From contig CM049315.1 in NCBI GenBank assembly GCA_026874595.1, positions 17,257,664 through 17,321,663 of the forward strand: a stretch of DNA of 64,000 nt, in the 5' to 3' direction. The notes under the pieces were generated by a model. It had not been told where the DNA came from and ran no database searches. It saw only the letters and a program-made list of their open reading frames with translations. The stretch is from Sipunculus nudus. Lineage: Eukaryota; Annelida; Sipuncula; Golfingiida; Sipunculidae. Made by a program: the position numbers and the translations under genes. Each line of letters opens with the position of its first letter. The stretch's first letter is position 1. Of the stretch, positions 37,466-49,759 are shown in pieces.

Positions 37466-38164
37466 GATTTAAACATCTCTGTAATTCCATGTAATGTGAA
37501 TGTTTATTCATAAGTTGGAATATAATTAAGTTAACGTTCGTGAATCTAGAGGACAGTAAATTTACATCAAAAGAACATAAGAATGGGAGGGTGCTTTGAT
37601 TGCATGAAGAAATCGTATGAACAAGTTTGCAGACAAGCCTTGATGTTTCAAATAGTATAGTATTGGCCTGAAAAATTTTATATGATTTTCAGTCATGTAA
37701 GAGGTGTAACTATTGTGCACGAAAAACATCCATGGTAGTTCTGGTGGAAATTATTGTTTATGCATTTGAAACCATCTAGGGTCTAAGACCAAGACTTTCG
37801 TCTGATATGTAAACAACAAATATTGCTGCCTCAGTGTCATCTGCCATCAGGGGCGCCCTTATGCTTTGCATATTAAAGTGTAACTCTGTTCATAATTTTC
37901 TCAATTAAGCCGTATGATGAATAATTTTAAAATTGGACATATTATTTACTACTGAACAAGTCGGAATATAATTTTTCAAATTTACATACCATGCATAAAG
38001 AACAAAAGTAAATCAAGTGTTAAACTAATATTTATGTAACCTTGCTTTGGATAGACCAGTGTTAAGGCGGTCTGTTCAAAAGCTAGAAGTTACATTTTTC
38101 TTTAGATGCTGAAAACTCCAACTTCATGCAATGTGTAATATATTCAAGTTTTATACCTTGCACC

Positions 38165-38235
38165 TGGTTGAACCTTCCTTTTCTTGACCTCCTCTTTTTT
38201 GACGACTCTGCATTTAATCCTCTTCCTACAAAACA
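38165..38235 (-). other. Possible short basic exon
   Basis: On the minus strand TTTGTTTTGTAG precedes a Lys/Arg-rich stretch (KRIKCRVVKKEEVKKRKVQP) closed by CCAG|GTGCAAG. In copy B the acceptor AG is lost (GTGG). It has splice-like edges but no other support. Confidence 0.2.
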
Positions 38236-38449
38236 AATTATCTATAGGTTAAGTTTAGCCAAAAGCAAATTTTAGACTGATAAAAGTGGTAAAATGATGA
38301 TCTGTCAACTAGATTACATCTGAATAATTATAATCACATTACAGCCAAAATAAATCTATATCAGTGTGACAGATTAGCAAAGGTAACCTGAAAAATTACT
38401 TGTCCTTATTGCCCATAATTGCACTTCCGAACTCTTCAATTACAGACCA

Positions 38450-40245
38450 GAGAAATGTATCAACTACAACGATGCCCATGTTCTTCGCTTCGTTCTACGT
38501 TTAAAGCTAGTGGCTCTCTCTTGAGTGGTTCTTGTTGCAGTCGTATTGTAATCATGTTAAATCGAATCAAGGTCCTGACCGCTGCGGTCCAAGAATGAAC
38601 GTTCCTGTATTTTGTGTCAGCGGTCCGGTCCGGTCCAGCCTAAAATTGTGAAACTCTATGTATGATATCCCAAGGATTTTGCTTAGTGTTTTTTTTTGGT
38701 ATCATTTCTTGGTGATTCTTCGTGAAGGTGGGAAAGGAGCTTTATTCCCAACCACGTTTTCTACCTTGAAGATCACATCTGACAAGTGCAAACATATCTA
38801 TTTCTGCAAATAATTCCGGTATGACCAAACTGTTATTACAAGAAAACATGAAAGGCGGAAAGTGGATATATGATAGTATAATGCTGAATGGAGGTCATTG
38901 GGCTTGAGAGTCTTTTTCACAAAACTGAAACCCTACAGTTTTATTATATCCTTTCTATGTATCTGAGAACATTCACAAAAACCAAGATCACCGCAAGGGT
39001 ACAAAATACGCCCGTCGTCTTTCTTGTGACCTATGGCAAATTAAATACCCTTGATTTTTGCTGCGAATTTACTTCCTGGGAGAAACTCTATTAGTTAATA
39101 TTTGTGATGAGTGTCATGAAAATGCACCCGATTTTTTTTTAGAATCATAATTCCACAAAAGTATAGTGACCTCTGATTCCATTAAGTATGGATGAATTTT
39201 GCCAGAAATCTAATGGATTGTCGATGGATAGATGAACGGACCGTAGGTATACTTAAATACGTCCAATCAGAGATGGGAGAATAATAAATATAATTCACAT
39301 AATTTATACAACAAAAGTCAAGTGGTGTGTGTCTGTATGTAACCGATATGTCCACATGTTCTTTTCCTTAGTATCCGGTATCACGCTTTCGGCGTTCTTC
39401 GCATGTGTGTATATTTACCCTCCGCTCGGTTCAATTTAGGTTTAACCTTCCTGTCCGACATGCGCAAATAAAACTTCCTTCTTCTACAGGGTATGGAACT
39501 AAATTTCTCTACCCTAAAGGTAAACCTTAATTTTATTGCTCCGAGAGGGAAACGTTACTCCTGTATATGAGTGCAGGTGCACTTGATCAATTAATCATCT
39601 GTAGCCGTTATTACGTTGGTGTAGTCTATGTGTCAAACCAGCGTACCTAGACTATGTTTAAGGGATAATTTATATCTATAGTTCACGTGACACCATAGCC
39701 CTCCAAGCCCCTCTTTCCTTTACTGGATAACATTTGAGCACGATCAATACAGATAATATTGACAATATTGCTATTTTCAGTTGAACCTTACATTTCCTTT
39801 CTTATATATATACGGGCTACTATCTGCATTATGGTCATATGCATCGGTTTGCCCACAAGGTGCGTCGCATCCGTCCTCACGGTACTCCGCATCAATCCAT
39901 ACGGTTCGCCGCATCAGTCCATTTTAGCCTTTGGTCTGACTTTCTTCCCACTATCAATACTATTTAGTCAATTTAACTTTCATTGCTGGTAATTCTGAGG
40001 CTTCATGATCATGCAGGAGGTATACGAAGTAGAACTGAAGGGATTTTCAATTCCTGTTTAAATGGAGTATGGAAGGTATATAATGAAACAAAAACAAAAA
40101 TATAAGCATAATGCTCACAAATCAGGAAAAAGAAATGAGCCTCCATTATTTTCCCGTTTTTTTTTCAATGTAGCTCTTATTTAGGCCTACGTGATTCACC
40201 CCTTATCACAAGCCTCAGAGGTATTAAACCTTGGTCAAAAGTAAG

Positions 40246-40288
<43 letters not shown>

Positions 40289-40920
40289 CATTTTCCTATG
40301 TTAGATATTATAGTGTATGAAAATTAAGTACCATGTTTTTAAGGTTAATTATAGATAAACATTGGTAGGGGTAAGGAAGGGGATATCCCCCCTCCCGAAT
40401 TGGTAAAATATTTGAATATGTTATGGAAAGAGGGCATTTAAGGCAATTTTCACAAAATGAGGATTTTCTAGTCTTCATAAACTGTTATGTCTGCATAAAT
40501 TGCACAATGTCCTCAAAACGTAGAGGGGTTCAATATATAATATTTATATTTCTTCAAACTTAGGATATAAAGTTTAAGTCGTTTACAATATTTGTAATAT
40601 TATCTTTTAAATGTAATGCTCGGGGGTAAAAAACTGACATGTTGAAGCCGTGAGATTTTTCACGGTCGACCCTAACCAGGGACGGCTGCTCTGCAGCGGT
40701 TCATAAATTTCCTCAACTAATGAATTTAAAACGAATAATTTGTGGATAACTTAAATAAAATCTAATTGTTAATTAATAATAATTAATAATAATTAATAGA
40801 AATCTGAAAAAAAAATGAAAATGAATAACCGAAATTGGGAAAATAAATAGATAAAATGCGAGACATTGCAGCTCATAGGGGGGCGCGCGCCCCTGGTAAC
40901 ATATAGCATAGGTAATTTGA

Positions 40921-40975
<55 letters not shown>

Positions 40976-42150
40976 CATATCTTCATATAGGACGGCGAGT
41001 ACTGGATGCGACTGGCGGGTGGGTGCATAGCCCCCTGCGGTCCCCCTGGCTACATCCATGTTTTCTTTTTAACATTTTACACATATCTTGTATTGACTTG
41101 GTTTTTACTTATAGGTATGTTGTATGTATCAGCTAGCCATTTCATGTAAATTGGATCTTATTCAGATTATCACGTATACTATATACCACAAAGTTACAGA
41201 ATGCATGAATATAGTCAAATACTAGAGATACTCATGGAGCAGGAATGTTGAAGAAAAAATGTTGTTTTGTTGCTTTAAATAAAATGTGATAACTTTAATA
41301 GCTGAATATAATATGAATATAGGCTGAAAGGTCTTTAAAAATCCAAGAAATAATAGTATTTTTTTCTTCCTAGAATTCAATTCATAATTTGTTTTCCAAT
41401 TTTAGAATATATTATTAAATACATGAAAAATGGAACAGTTCTCTGAATAAAAGTGAAAATTAATAACATCAGCACCGTGTAAGATTTTGTTTGATATAAA
41501 TAATAATAATCCGATTAAATATTATATTTTTTTGTGTGATCAGGTGTTCCTCAATGACCGGAGTTGCATTTTTTTTCTTTTTTTTTCTTTATCGCCTCAG
41601 TTAACAATGTATAACTTACTACTTTCTTTTTTCGTTTTCATCATTGACGACATTTAATATGTTTCACATGTACAAGTATGTTTGCCATTTCACCTAAATA
41701 TATCTACGAAAACATACACTTACAGTATAATGCACACATGCTACTATTCACTCCTGTATACGGAAATGGGTCAACACCTATTCATTTTACCAAAATATAC
41801 ATACATTAATAATTCCCACTTATTAACATAAATAATTCCCAATTATTTACATATACAAATATGCAAATACATACTCAGAAGCATATGCAAATATATACGC
41901 ACATACATCTCACGGAAATTATTATTTCCGGTTTCCAGTATATGCTATATTTTATTGTCGATGATATAAAATAGATATATCCATATCGTTATGACTTTGA
42001 TTATATAAATACCAGGTTATTGTGTTATATGATGGGGATGGCCTCTAGAGAGCCTATTTTAACAGATATTTTATATTCTCATAAATATTTTTCCATTTAT
42101 TTTGGTATACCGTTTTTCCCCCGTTTCTTCAGGGTATTTATTTCCATATC
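38450..42150. other. No gene supported between the two duplication copies
   Basis: AT-rich sequence with (TA)n arrays at 40249-40286 and 40923-40972. It contains the right inverted repeat (39347-39691). Short frames (38888-39094, 39759-39992 and 40793-41059) show no domains. Confidence 0.45.
39347..39691 (-). repeat. Inverted dispersed repeat, right copy
   Basis: The partner of 26191-26545 in opposite orientation, about 80% identical. It lies about 0.9 kb past the right end of duplication copy A. Confidence 0.75.
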
Positions 42151-42160
42151 CAATTCAGTC

Positions 42161-42314
42161 GAGATATAGAACAAGAATACACAGAAAAAGTCGGATCACC
42201 TCGTATGGGAATCAAACCCGTGACCCTCCGATTGCCGGTCGTCTGCTCTACCACTGACTTCGATTCCAATAAGGGGTGATCCGACATTTTCTGTGTATTC
42301 TGGTTCTATATCTC
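42161..42314 (-). repeat. Foldback element with tRNA-like core
   Basis: The 40-bp arms 42161-42200 and 42275-42314 are inverted repeats with two mismatches and end internally in GGATCACC/GGTGATCC. The loop carries, on the minus strand, an A-box-like AGTGGTAGAGCAG (42255-42243) and a B-box-like GGTTTGATTCC (42218-42208), separated as in a tRNA. Extra bases before the A box and a poor anticodon stem mean that it is not a normal tRNA gene. It is probably a tRNA-derived SINE or foldback. Confidence 0.65.
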
Positions 42315-44204
42315 TATGTGATGGACCAGCATGACCATTCAAACATCTTTCTATCCAATTCATAGGTAAGGAAGGCAAAATAATTTAAACAATGGTTCCA
42401 CGTTTGGACATGTATATAATACTTTTCTGTAATGTCCCAAGTTGCATGTTACATTTTATATACAAATGTTCATCGACCTTTCTGTGTACTTAATGTCAAT
42501 AAATTTAAAAGAATTAAATTATCAAGAAGAATGAATTAGGTTAAATAGTTCTAGAAATATTGATACGGAACCTCATATAAACAGGTCACGAATGCGTGAT
42601 GAACACAAATTTTGTAATGGAGATAAAAATATCAGATTCTGAAACACTAGGCAGCGGGAAATGTCTAGGGGAATGAATAAAGAAGTCAGTGTTTTTTTGT
42701 TAACAAAAACTATATTTTATTCCTCAAACAATCCTAACAATACAATACACTAAATCAATACAATTATACAGTGAAACAGCGGTATAGCAACAAGTCAATA
42801 CAATCACACAGGAAGATAATGGTACAGTACCTCGATACCAACAGTGTCACCAAGAAAAGTCCTTTGAATGTAAACTCTCGGAGAATGACAGTCTAGTGGA
42901 AACTTCTTGAAACAACACAGAAAGTAAACTGAAGTCCAAATGTATAAAATCCAGGAAAAGTTCTTGAAAAATCTATAATTGCCGCATTTATTCAAAAATA
43001 AAGTACATTGCGGTTATAGGACTATTTATTTTTTTATTATTTTATATTATCGATCGAGAGTGTTAACTCCATAAACCGTGACGTAGACTCCCCTAGAATG
43101 TATGGTACGTTAATGCGACCTTCACCTTGGGGTGTAAATATGTTATCTTCCGCTTAGTACTATCCAGACTTAAACTTCCTGCCTGTCATACGGATACAAA
43201 AACCTTTCTGAATTTTTTATTGTTCACTTTTCACGAGCTCTTTTACCCCTTATATCAATAAAACTAAAAATAATTATTCGAACAGGCAAGTTAACGTTTC
43301 GTTATATCACAACACAGTGACTTTTCAAAGCAAACAAAAGGCTGTTTTCTTTATTTGAGTTATAGCTGTAATTGTTTCCAATTACGTCACAACATTATAC
43401 TTCAATGGCACTAAAATGAAGTGGAATTTATATATCAAAGGTCTTTCTCGTTCCCTAAATCTATTTTATCACATTTCTTCTTCTCGTTCGCAACTATAAA
43501 ATGTTGTCTAAACCAAAGTGCAAAACAAGGTCAGAACAAGTTAGTCCAGGGAGTAACCTTTTCCTTCTCTCACTCTCATCTAACATTTACCAAGGAAAAA
43601 AGAACGTAATTATAGCCATACAAATCAGGAGAAGAGATCATGATTAGAAGTAGTTTGACCATTCACTCCTGTCTGATTGTTGCTTGCCTGAATGTTGATA
43701 TCGGCCAGTATAATGATCAGTTTTGTGTGTTTGTCTGTTTGTTTGCCTGTCTTCACTTTACGGGACACAGTAATACATACAATTTAAATATTTAACCGAA
43801 GGTAAACCACCGAAGACTTTAGATAGAAAACGGTCAAAGGTAACAGAATGGTTATTCGTATCCTTCAGCATTCCTTTTCGTTTGTGTACAAGGGGTCTGC
43901 ATGTTATGTACACTTGTAAAAAGTGGGCAAATTTCATACTAAGGTATAAACTGAGCTGATTTTGGAAGGCCTGTGCTGATTGAAACTAATTGAGATATTT
44001 ATTATTATGTTGTTTGCTGCTTTAAAAATGTTTTACAAAGCATACGTTACTTCTTTGCTTCCACTGTGATCCTCCAGAAGCTATCTTTGAAAAAATAACA
44101 TATTTAGTATATGTTTAGGCTATTTTATACAGATGAGATGCTGTAGAAAAGCCAGGTTTCCCTCAATCCAGTGAACATGAATGATGTGCACTCCGTTTTA
44201 GCTC

Positions 44205-45250
44205 AGCTAACTTTCAGTCATCAATCATCCTTTGTCAGTCGTCCGCCAGAGTGTCCGGTCGTCCGTCGGTTAACAGGGCACAAATCGTAACCGTTAAACC
44301 GAGCAATTTCTGACTTGACATTCTGGAAGGCCCTTAACAGTTTTCCTTGGAAAGCTGAAATTAGGTCACTGTGACCTGTTTTAACTGAATAACACAGCCT
44401 GTGTTGACACACCAGAATAATTAAAGAAAAATATACAAAGGCCCCTATATCTTGATAATTAATGCATAAGTTGCCTTGAATCTTGCCTTGAATATTGACC
44501 TTTGGCAGTTTTATTAGTTCATGAAGATTAGTGGTGCAACCTATATTTTTGTAAAAAAAATTACACTTTGCTTTCAATTTTTAAAACAGATGAGAGGAAC
44601 TTCTTTATCAGGGAACAAATCGTAACTGTAGAACTTAGAAACTTCTTACTTGACATGCAGGGAGGTCTTTGAAAGGTCCCCCTGGAAAGGTGAATTGGGT
44701 CACTGTTACCTACATTCACCAAATTATGAGGCCTGTTTTGACACCCAAGAATAATTAAACATTTGATACAAAGGTTCTTGTATCTTGATAATTGATGCTA
44801 GGATTACAACTAAACCTGCTTGAAAATTGACCTTTGACCGTTTCATCAGTTCTCGAGGATTGGTGGCAATACTTGTATTTTTTTACAATTTTTACGCATT
44901 TTCCCTCTATTTCTTAATAGAAGACCCTCTTTCACAGGCACAGACTGTGGTACCTAGAAACGTCTTACTTAAGATCCTGGGAAGTCCTTGAATGTTTCCT
45001 GTGGAAAGCTGTTTTTAGGTCACTGTGACTCATATTCTCTAAGTTGTTTGGCATGTTAAGCATCCCCATATAAATAGAACTTTCGTACAAAGGCTCCTGT
45101 ATCTAAATTGTAATCACTGTGTTGATCTCCACATTGGTGATTTGGTTACAATGTCTTCATCTGAAAGGGAATACTTGCTTGTGTACATAGATGCTTCAAG
45201 TGTAATAGCCAATACCAACATGTCAATCAGCTGAGCGTCAAGATCCATGG
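44205..45250 (+). mobile_element. Three ~340-bp tandem units, inserted in copy B
   Basis: Units share 'aggg.acaaatcgtaac.gt', 'cttacttgacat', 'ggaaagctg' and 'aggtcactgtgacc', and start near 44265, 44615 and 44940. The insertion is bounded by TTTTAGCTCA (left) and ATTTAGCTCA (right), a likely target duplication. The same family occurs inverted at 61640-62720. Confidence 0.75.
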
Positions 45251-45490
45251 GTCACTTATTCACATAATTTATTTAGCTCACTAGAAGAATCTTGTCCTCA
45301 AATAATTTTTGTCACGCAAACGTCAAACGATTACACTTAGTATAAAAGAGAGTCATATCAAAACATCTTCCTGTTTGTTGAATTTTGACCACATGAATGG
45401 AATCATGGCTCACCTGTGTTACTGGAGGAAAGCAATTTTATATGCTATACAGAAAATGACTCTTTACCATGAAGATGAGTTTTTGATTAG

Positions 45491-46232
45491 GTGTGAACCG
45501 CCGCTGTTGGCGCGTCTGTGTTTGGCTGGTTTGCTTCACAAAATGCAAGACATATTGTTCAAAGAGGAGCCTGGAAGAGGTAGGATAAAATTGTAGTAGG
45601 TTCTAGCAAGAGATAGTCAACTAAGTTTTGAAGGTGGTATAAAAGCTGGGATTTGACTTATCAGTTACAATATAAAAATCGAAATCCTTCTGAAATAGGT
45701 AATAAAACAAATATTTTGTGAGGACATGTTAAGTATACTATTTCTGTTAAGGCCAATAAAAAACAATGGAGAAAACAATCAGGTAAACTCCAGAGTGTTA
45801 TGTTGGATTTAGGGATTTTCTGATTAGTGTAACCCCTAAGAGGTAACAGGTCACTACCAGGGGCGTCAATACAAGGATCTTGGGGTTTAGGGTAACACAC
45901 CTAACCTTTTAGCAATGAGGCGGGTGGGGGGATAATCAATGTAATCATCCTCCCTGATATTTAGAGATAATATATATGAGAAAAGAAATAAAATAATAAT
46001 TATAATTATATACTTTTTTCTGAGTTAAGTGAGAAATATTTTACATCTAAAGCAGGTTTAGAATTAACAGATACTGGAAATATGAAAACATGTTTTTTTT
46101 TTTTATAAACCTGATACATATTATAATAGATTTGAAATGTATCGCACAGACTATAAAAGGTATAATATATATATATACACACACAAATGATTATATATAT
46201 AGTTTTATATAGTCATAATTGGTTGCATAAAC

Positions 46233-46266
<34 letters not shown>

Positions 46267-47320
46267 GAAGGGTTATACACAGAAAAGTCCGTTCACTGCC
46301 GGTGAACCGGCTTTTCTGTGTATACCAAAACCATATATAAACAATAAACCAACATGGCTAATCAGAACCTATATAAATATATATGCATTTGTGTGTGTTT
46401 ATTCCTTTTTGATTGCCCTCTCACGCCTGCAAGTCATCCCCCATTCTTGCAGATAAATTGACGCTACTGGTAACTGGTCAATATTACCTGACCTTTTTTT
46501 GCAAAAGAAAATATCATGTTTTAAATTTAAAATGCTAAACGCGATATCATCAGCATTAGCTGCAGGTTCATGACAAGCTTTTAAAAACACCTGTCTTATT
46601 ACTGAAACTGAATTGTACCATATTTAACCATCATACTATGACGACAATGGCATTCGACTGTTACGAAACATTTCGAGATGCACGTTAAAAGAGGCTCACA
46701 GATCACCTTAAACGATTGCAACCACTTTTGCCTATATGTATTCATCTGTTGAATGACTCATTGTTTAATAGCAATCAATGATACGTTATTTTTAGCCCAA
46801 TCAGGTCCAAGAGCTTCCCTTCGCCTCAAAGTTTGAAACCTATGACCAAGACAATGATGGATTTATTACGCCTGATGAGTTTATCAAAACCATGCACATG
46901 GAGGAATTGTCTGGAAACGCCACTTTCAAACTGGCTGACAAGAACGGTTGTTTATATCTCTTTTGTAATTTATTTGATATTAGTTTAATATATATATACT
47001 TTTAATTTAACAGTTAATTTATTTTTGTTTTATTTCTCAATCAATTCTAACATTTTATATTTCGGACTAAACTGTTATACGCTTTAGAAACTAAATATTT
47101 CAGTTCGATACGTTTATTTTGAAGGCTTTCGTTATATATTGTAAACGTTAAAGTTCAAGATATTTTGTTGCCCCAATGATAGTGAACTTTTATATACAGA
47201 TCATTGCCAAAACCTATATGAAACGTTATCTATACTTACAATATAGGTGACGGGAAGCTTGATAGAGATGAGTTTGATGCAGCTCCTTTCGTGAAGGGTC
47301 CTCTTGACGGAGAGGTCTAA
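45491..47320 (+). CDS. Gene B: Cys-rich/EF-hand paralogue with altered first exon
   Basis: Exons are 45491 (or 45501)-45579, 46805-46946 and 47247-47320. The first-exon homology to gene A starts only at 45501, inside the peptide region. The signal peptide, the KR site and the first Cys are absent, and an in-frame TGA lies just upstream. Five Cys remain. An AG at 45489-45490 could act as an acceptor, so the coding start may come from an unseen upstream exon; otherwise this is a 5'-truncated pseudogene. The rest is intact. Over exon 3 there are six nucleotide differences from A, all synonymous. In exon 2 there are nine, giving three conservative changes (E to D, N to H, D to E). Both EF-hand loops (DQDNDGFITPDE and DKNGDGKLDRDE) keep their Ca2+ ligands. 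Confidence 0.55.
46231..46266. repeat. (TG)n microsatellite
   Basis: About 17 TG dinucleotides, inside intron 1 of gene B. Confidence 0.95.
46271..46326. repeat. Hairpin with ~25-bp arms
   Basis: GGTTATACACAGAAAAG...GTTCAC and GTGAACCGGCTTTTCTGTGTATACC pair almost fully around a loop of about 5 bases. It shares ATACACAGAAAA with the arms of the foldback at 42161-42314. It lies in intron 1 of gene B. Confidence 0.7.
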
Positions 47321-49675
47321 TCAAGGCGATCAGGAGGCACCATCACAATTAAGTGAGTGTATATGTATACCTCTGCCATGAAATCTCACTTTGCCCCCTA
47401 ATTTTAATCCATCATATCTACGAGCATTGGCTTAGGTTAGGTGAAGATATGTTTTTAACCAAGAGAGAAAATTTAATACATTCTAAACTCGCTTTTTATA
47501 TAAAACAAATTAACATTCCATTTTAAATAAGAGATGAGATTATTTCAGTATTCAAGACACTGAATGTCAGTCAGATCAGTAAACCTATTTTTGTCTAAGG
47601 ATAATTTTTTTTAATTTAAATTCGCCCTAAGCATCTTGTTTGGTGTAATGTTATAAAGTGGTGTATGCAGTAGCTTATCTCTGTTCCGCACATCAATCCA
47701 TGTCATTTTATGTTTGAATCTTATTTTTCTGTATTTTTCTTCATTTTAGAAACCACTGATGGAACATTTCATGGAAACCTTCATTGTAGCATCTAATCAC
47801 GATAAAGACAATGGTAATGAATGCAAGAAAATTTGGTTTTGCACCTGTTTAATAACATAAAGAAATCTAACCCTTTACGCTTACACATATGTTCTAATAC
47901 TTCTTAGCACAATAAAATACTGAAGCATGAAGGTTTGTTTGTGTTTATAAGTTAAACTGTAAGTGTGTCTATTTTGAGGAGCGTTCAGTTGTGCAATAGG
48001 TTGATTTACACGAGATGAGAGATGGTGATGGGTGAACAAGAAATTATTTAAAAAAATAGATAAGTTGGGAACAAGACGCTTAAAGTACAAACGATATGGC
48101 TGTGTAATGTACATTTCTGCGAGTGTCAGAAATTGTAAAACCGTCTATTTTTTTGGTGACTTAAAAAAATTTAACATGATTCTTCCTTTTGAATATTCTT
48201 TGTGTATATAAGCCCAAAAGATCAGCCGTTATACTATTTCCGGAGTAAGTTGTGGTATATGCATTAAGCAGCATGTACAAACAAGTTTGACCTAACAGTG
48301 TTACTGTAACAATTTACATACAGTCTGTTTCATATCTCTCACAATATCTTGCCAAGATTTCATTAAATCATGCTATCTTGAAAAAAAGGCTTACCTAGAA
48401 GTATATTTTAACACATGCTTAATTTATTAGAATGCCTCAAGATACTAAATGACTGTTGCTAAATACGTTGGACATTATCACATACCAAGTACAAGTATTC
48501 TACTGTTTCTGTATCTTAATGATAAAATTTACACTAATCATTTTCTCTTAAACCCCATTATATATTCCGGCAAATCTTACAATAACTTATATTAAAACGT
48601 CTGATCTATCATAACAGTGTTATAACAAAATTTCAATATCCTAAGTGTGACATGATTAACTAGTAAAAGAGCCAAAAGAAACACTAAACATTTGTTACTT
48701 ATTGAGTGGCCCACTTATTCCATTTTTCTTAAATATATAGTTTTTTAGGGCTCTCTAGATATGTTGAGTTTATAAAATGCAAGTTTCATTCATATTTAGC
48801 TGAAACCTTTAATTTGCCTTATAATAATGGAAGGAATTGTTTTCCCATTGCTGCCCAATAAATCTTTAGCATAAAGTAATTCTGATTCATACAGACTTTC
48901 ACGGAAATAATTGACACTTTTGGTGCCAATATTACTATTAACCATAAAATTTGATCATATATAAGTTTTAGAAATTAAATCTTGTTTCAGCTCTTAAGTT
49001 AATCTATCTGTAAATGGTCTTAACTTCTCAAACCCGAAATAAAATCATCACTAAACGCAAACTGCAACAAACGATGTAGATTTCTACACACACAAGGTTG
49101 GAAATAATTTTCCCCAGATAATCATGACTTCTATCATAGAGAGTCATGTAAATTAGAAAGCTAACAGGAATTTCTCAGTATCGTATAGGGGTTAAATATG
49201 TTCTTCACGATCAAGCGTATTGGCCCCGTGTCACTGTTGTAGCATATCCTGCACATCTTACTACATCGCCCACTGCTAATATTTATATAACCATGCTTTG
49301 GATAGAACAGTGTATCAGACTTATTGGAATTTAGTACAGTCATATTGCATATAAAAGGTCACAGGTTGTCAGTTCAACTGACGAGAACTGACTTTTTTCT
49401 TTAGAGACTGAAGTGGAAAGTACCATGACATGTAATGTTTAATGTATTGCAGTTTTAAACCTTGCACCTGGATGAGGCTTACTTATCATGACTCCTCCCT
49501 TTTTTTGACAGCTCTGCATTAAGCCTCTCGCCACAATGCAAATTATATCTAGATGTATTAAGGCCACAACAAAATGATACACTGTTAACATTAGTAAAAA
49601 CCTGATTACATCTTAATAACTATAATCACATTACAGCCAACTTGAATCTATATACATGTAATTGATCTATATAAA

Positions 49676-49706
49676 GCCCCCCCCCCCCCAAAAAAAAAAA
49701 AAAAAA
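49676..49706. repeat. C-tract followed by A-tract
   Basis: About 12 C then about 18 A, at the right edge of copy B. Confidence 0.9.
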
Positions 49707-49759
49707 TTACGTATCCCCGTAACCTATAATTTCCCTCCCAACTCTTTAATTACATGAAT

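Larger units (their letters stand above)
27505..38445 (+). repeat. Segmental duplication, copy A (with gene A)
   Basis: Colinear with 43105-49755. Anchors include 'tgttatcttccgcttagtact' (27540 and 43140), 'gtcacaccaacgttaagcg' (28690 and 45310), exons 1-3 of the Cys-rich/EF-hand gene, 'aataaa.tactgaagcatgaaggtttg' (34510 and 47920), and 'ttacatct.aataa.tataatcacattacagcc' (38315 and 49608). Copy A is longer because it holds the LINE at about 35612-37205 and extra sequence at about 29.0-32.4 kb. Confidence 0.85.
43105..49755 (+). repeat. Segmental duplication, copy B (with gene B)
   Basis: Colinear with 27505-38445. It lacks the copy A LINE and the 29.0-32.4 kb stretch. It has its own 1-kb tandem-repeat insertion at about 44205-45250 between anchors that are adjacent in A ('gtgcactcc' and 'gtcctttaaaaatgcttgtcac'). 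Confidence 0.85.

Noticed and set aside
42196-42378. 60-codon frame, and separately a true tRNA gene
   Set aside because: The frame is a shadow of the foldback element. The tRNA-like part has extra bases before the A box and a weak anticodon stem, so it is called tRNA-derived only.
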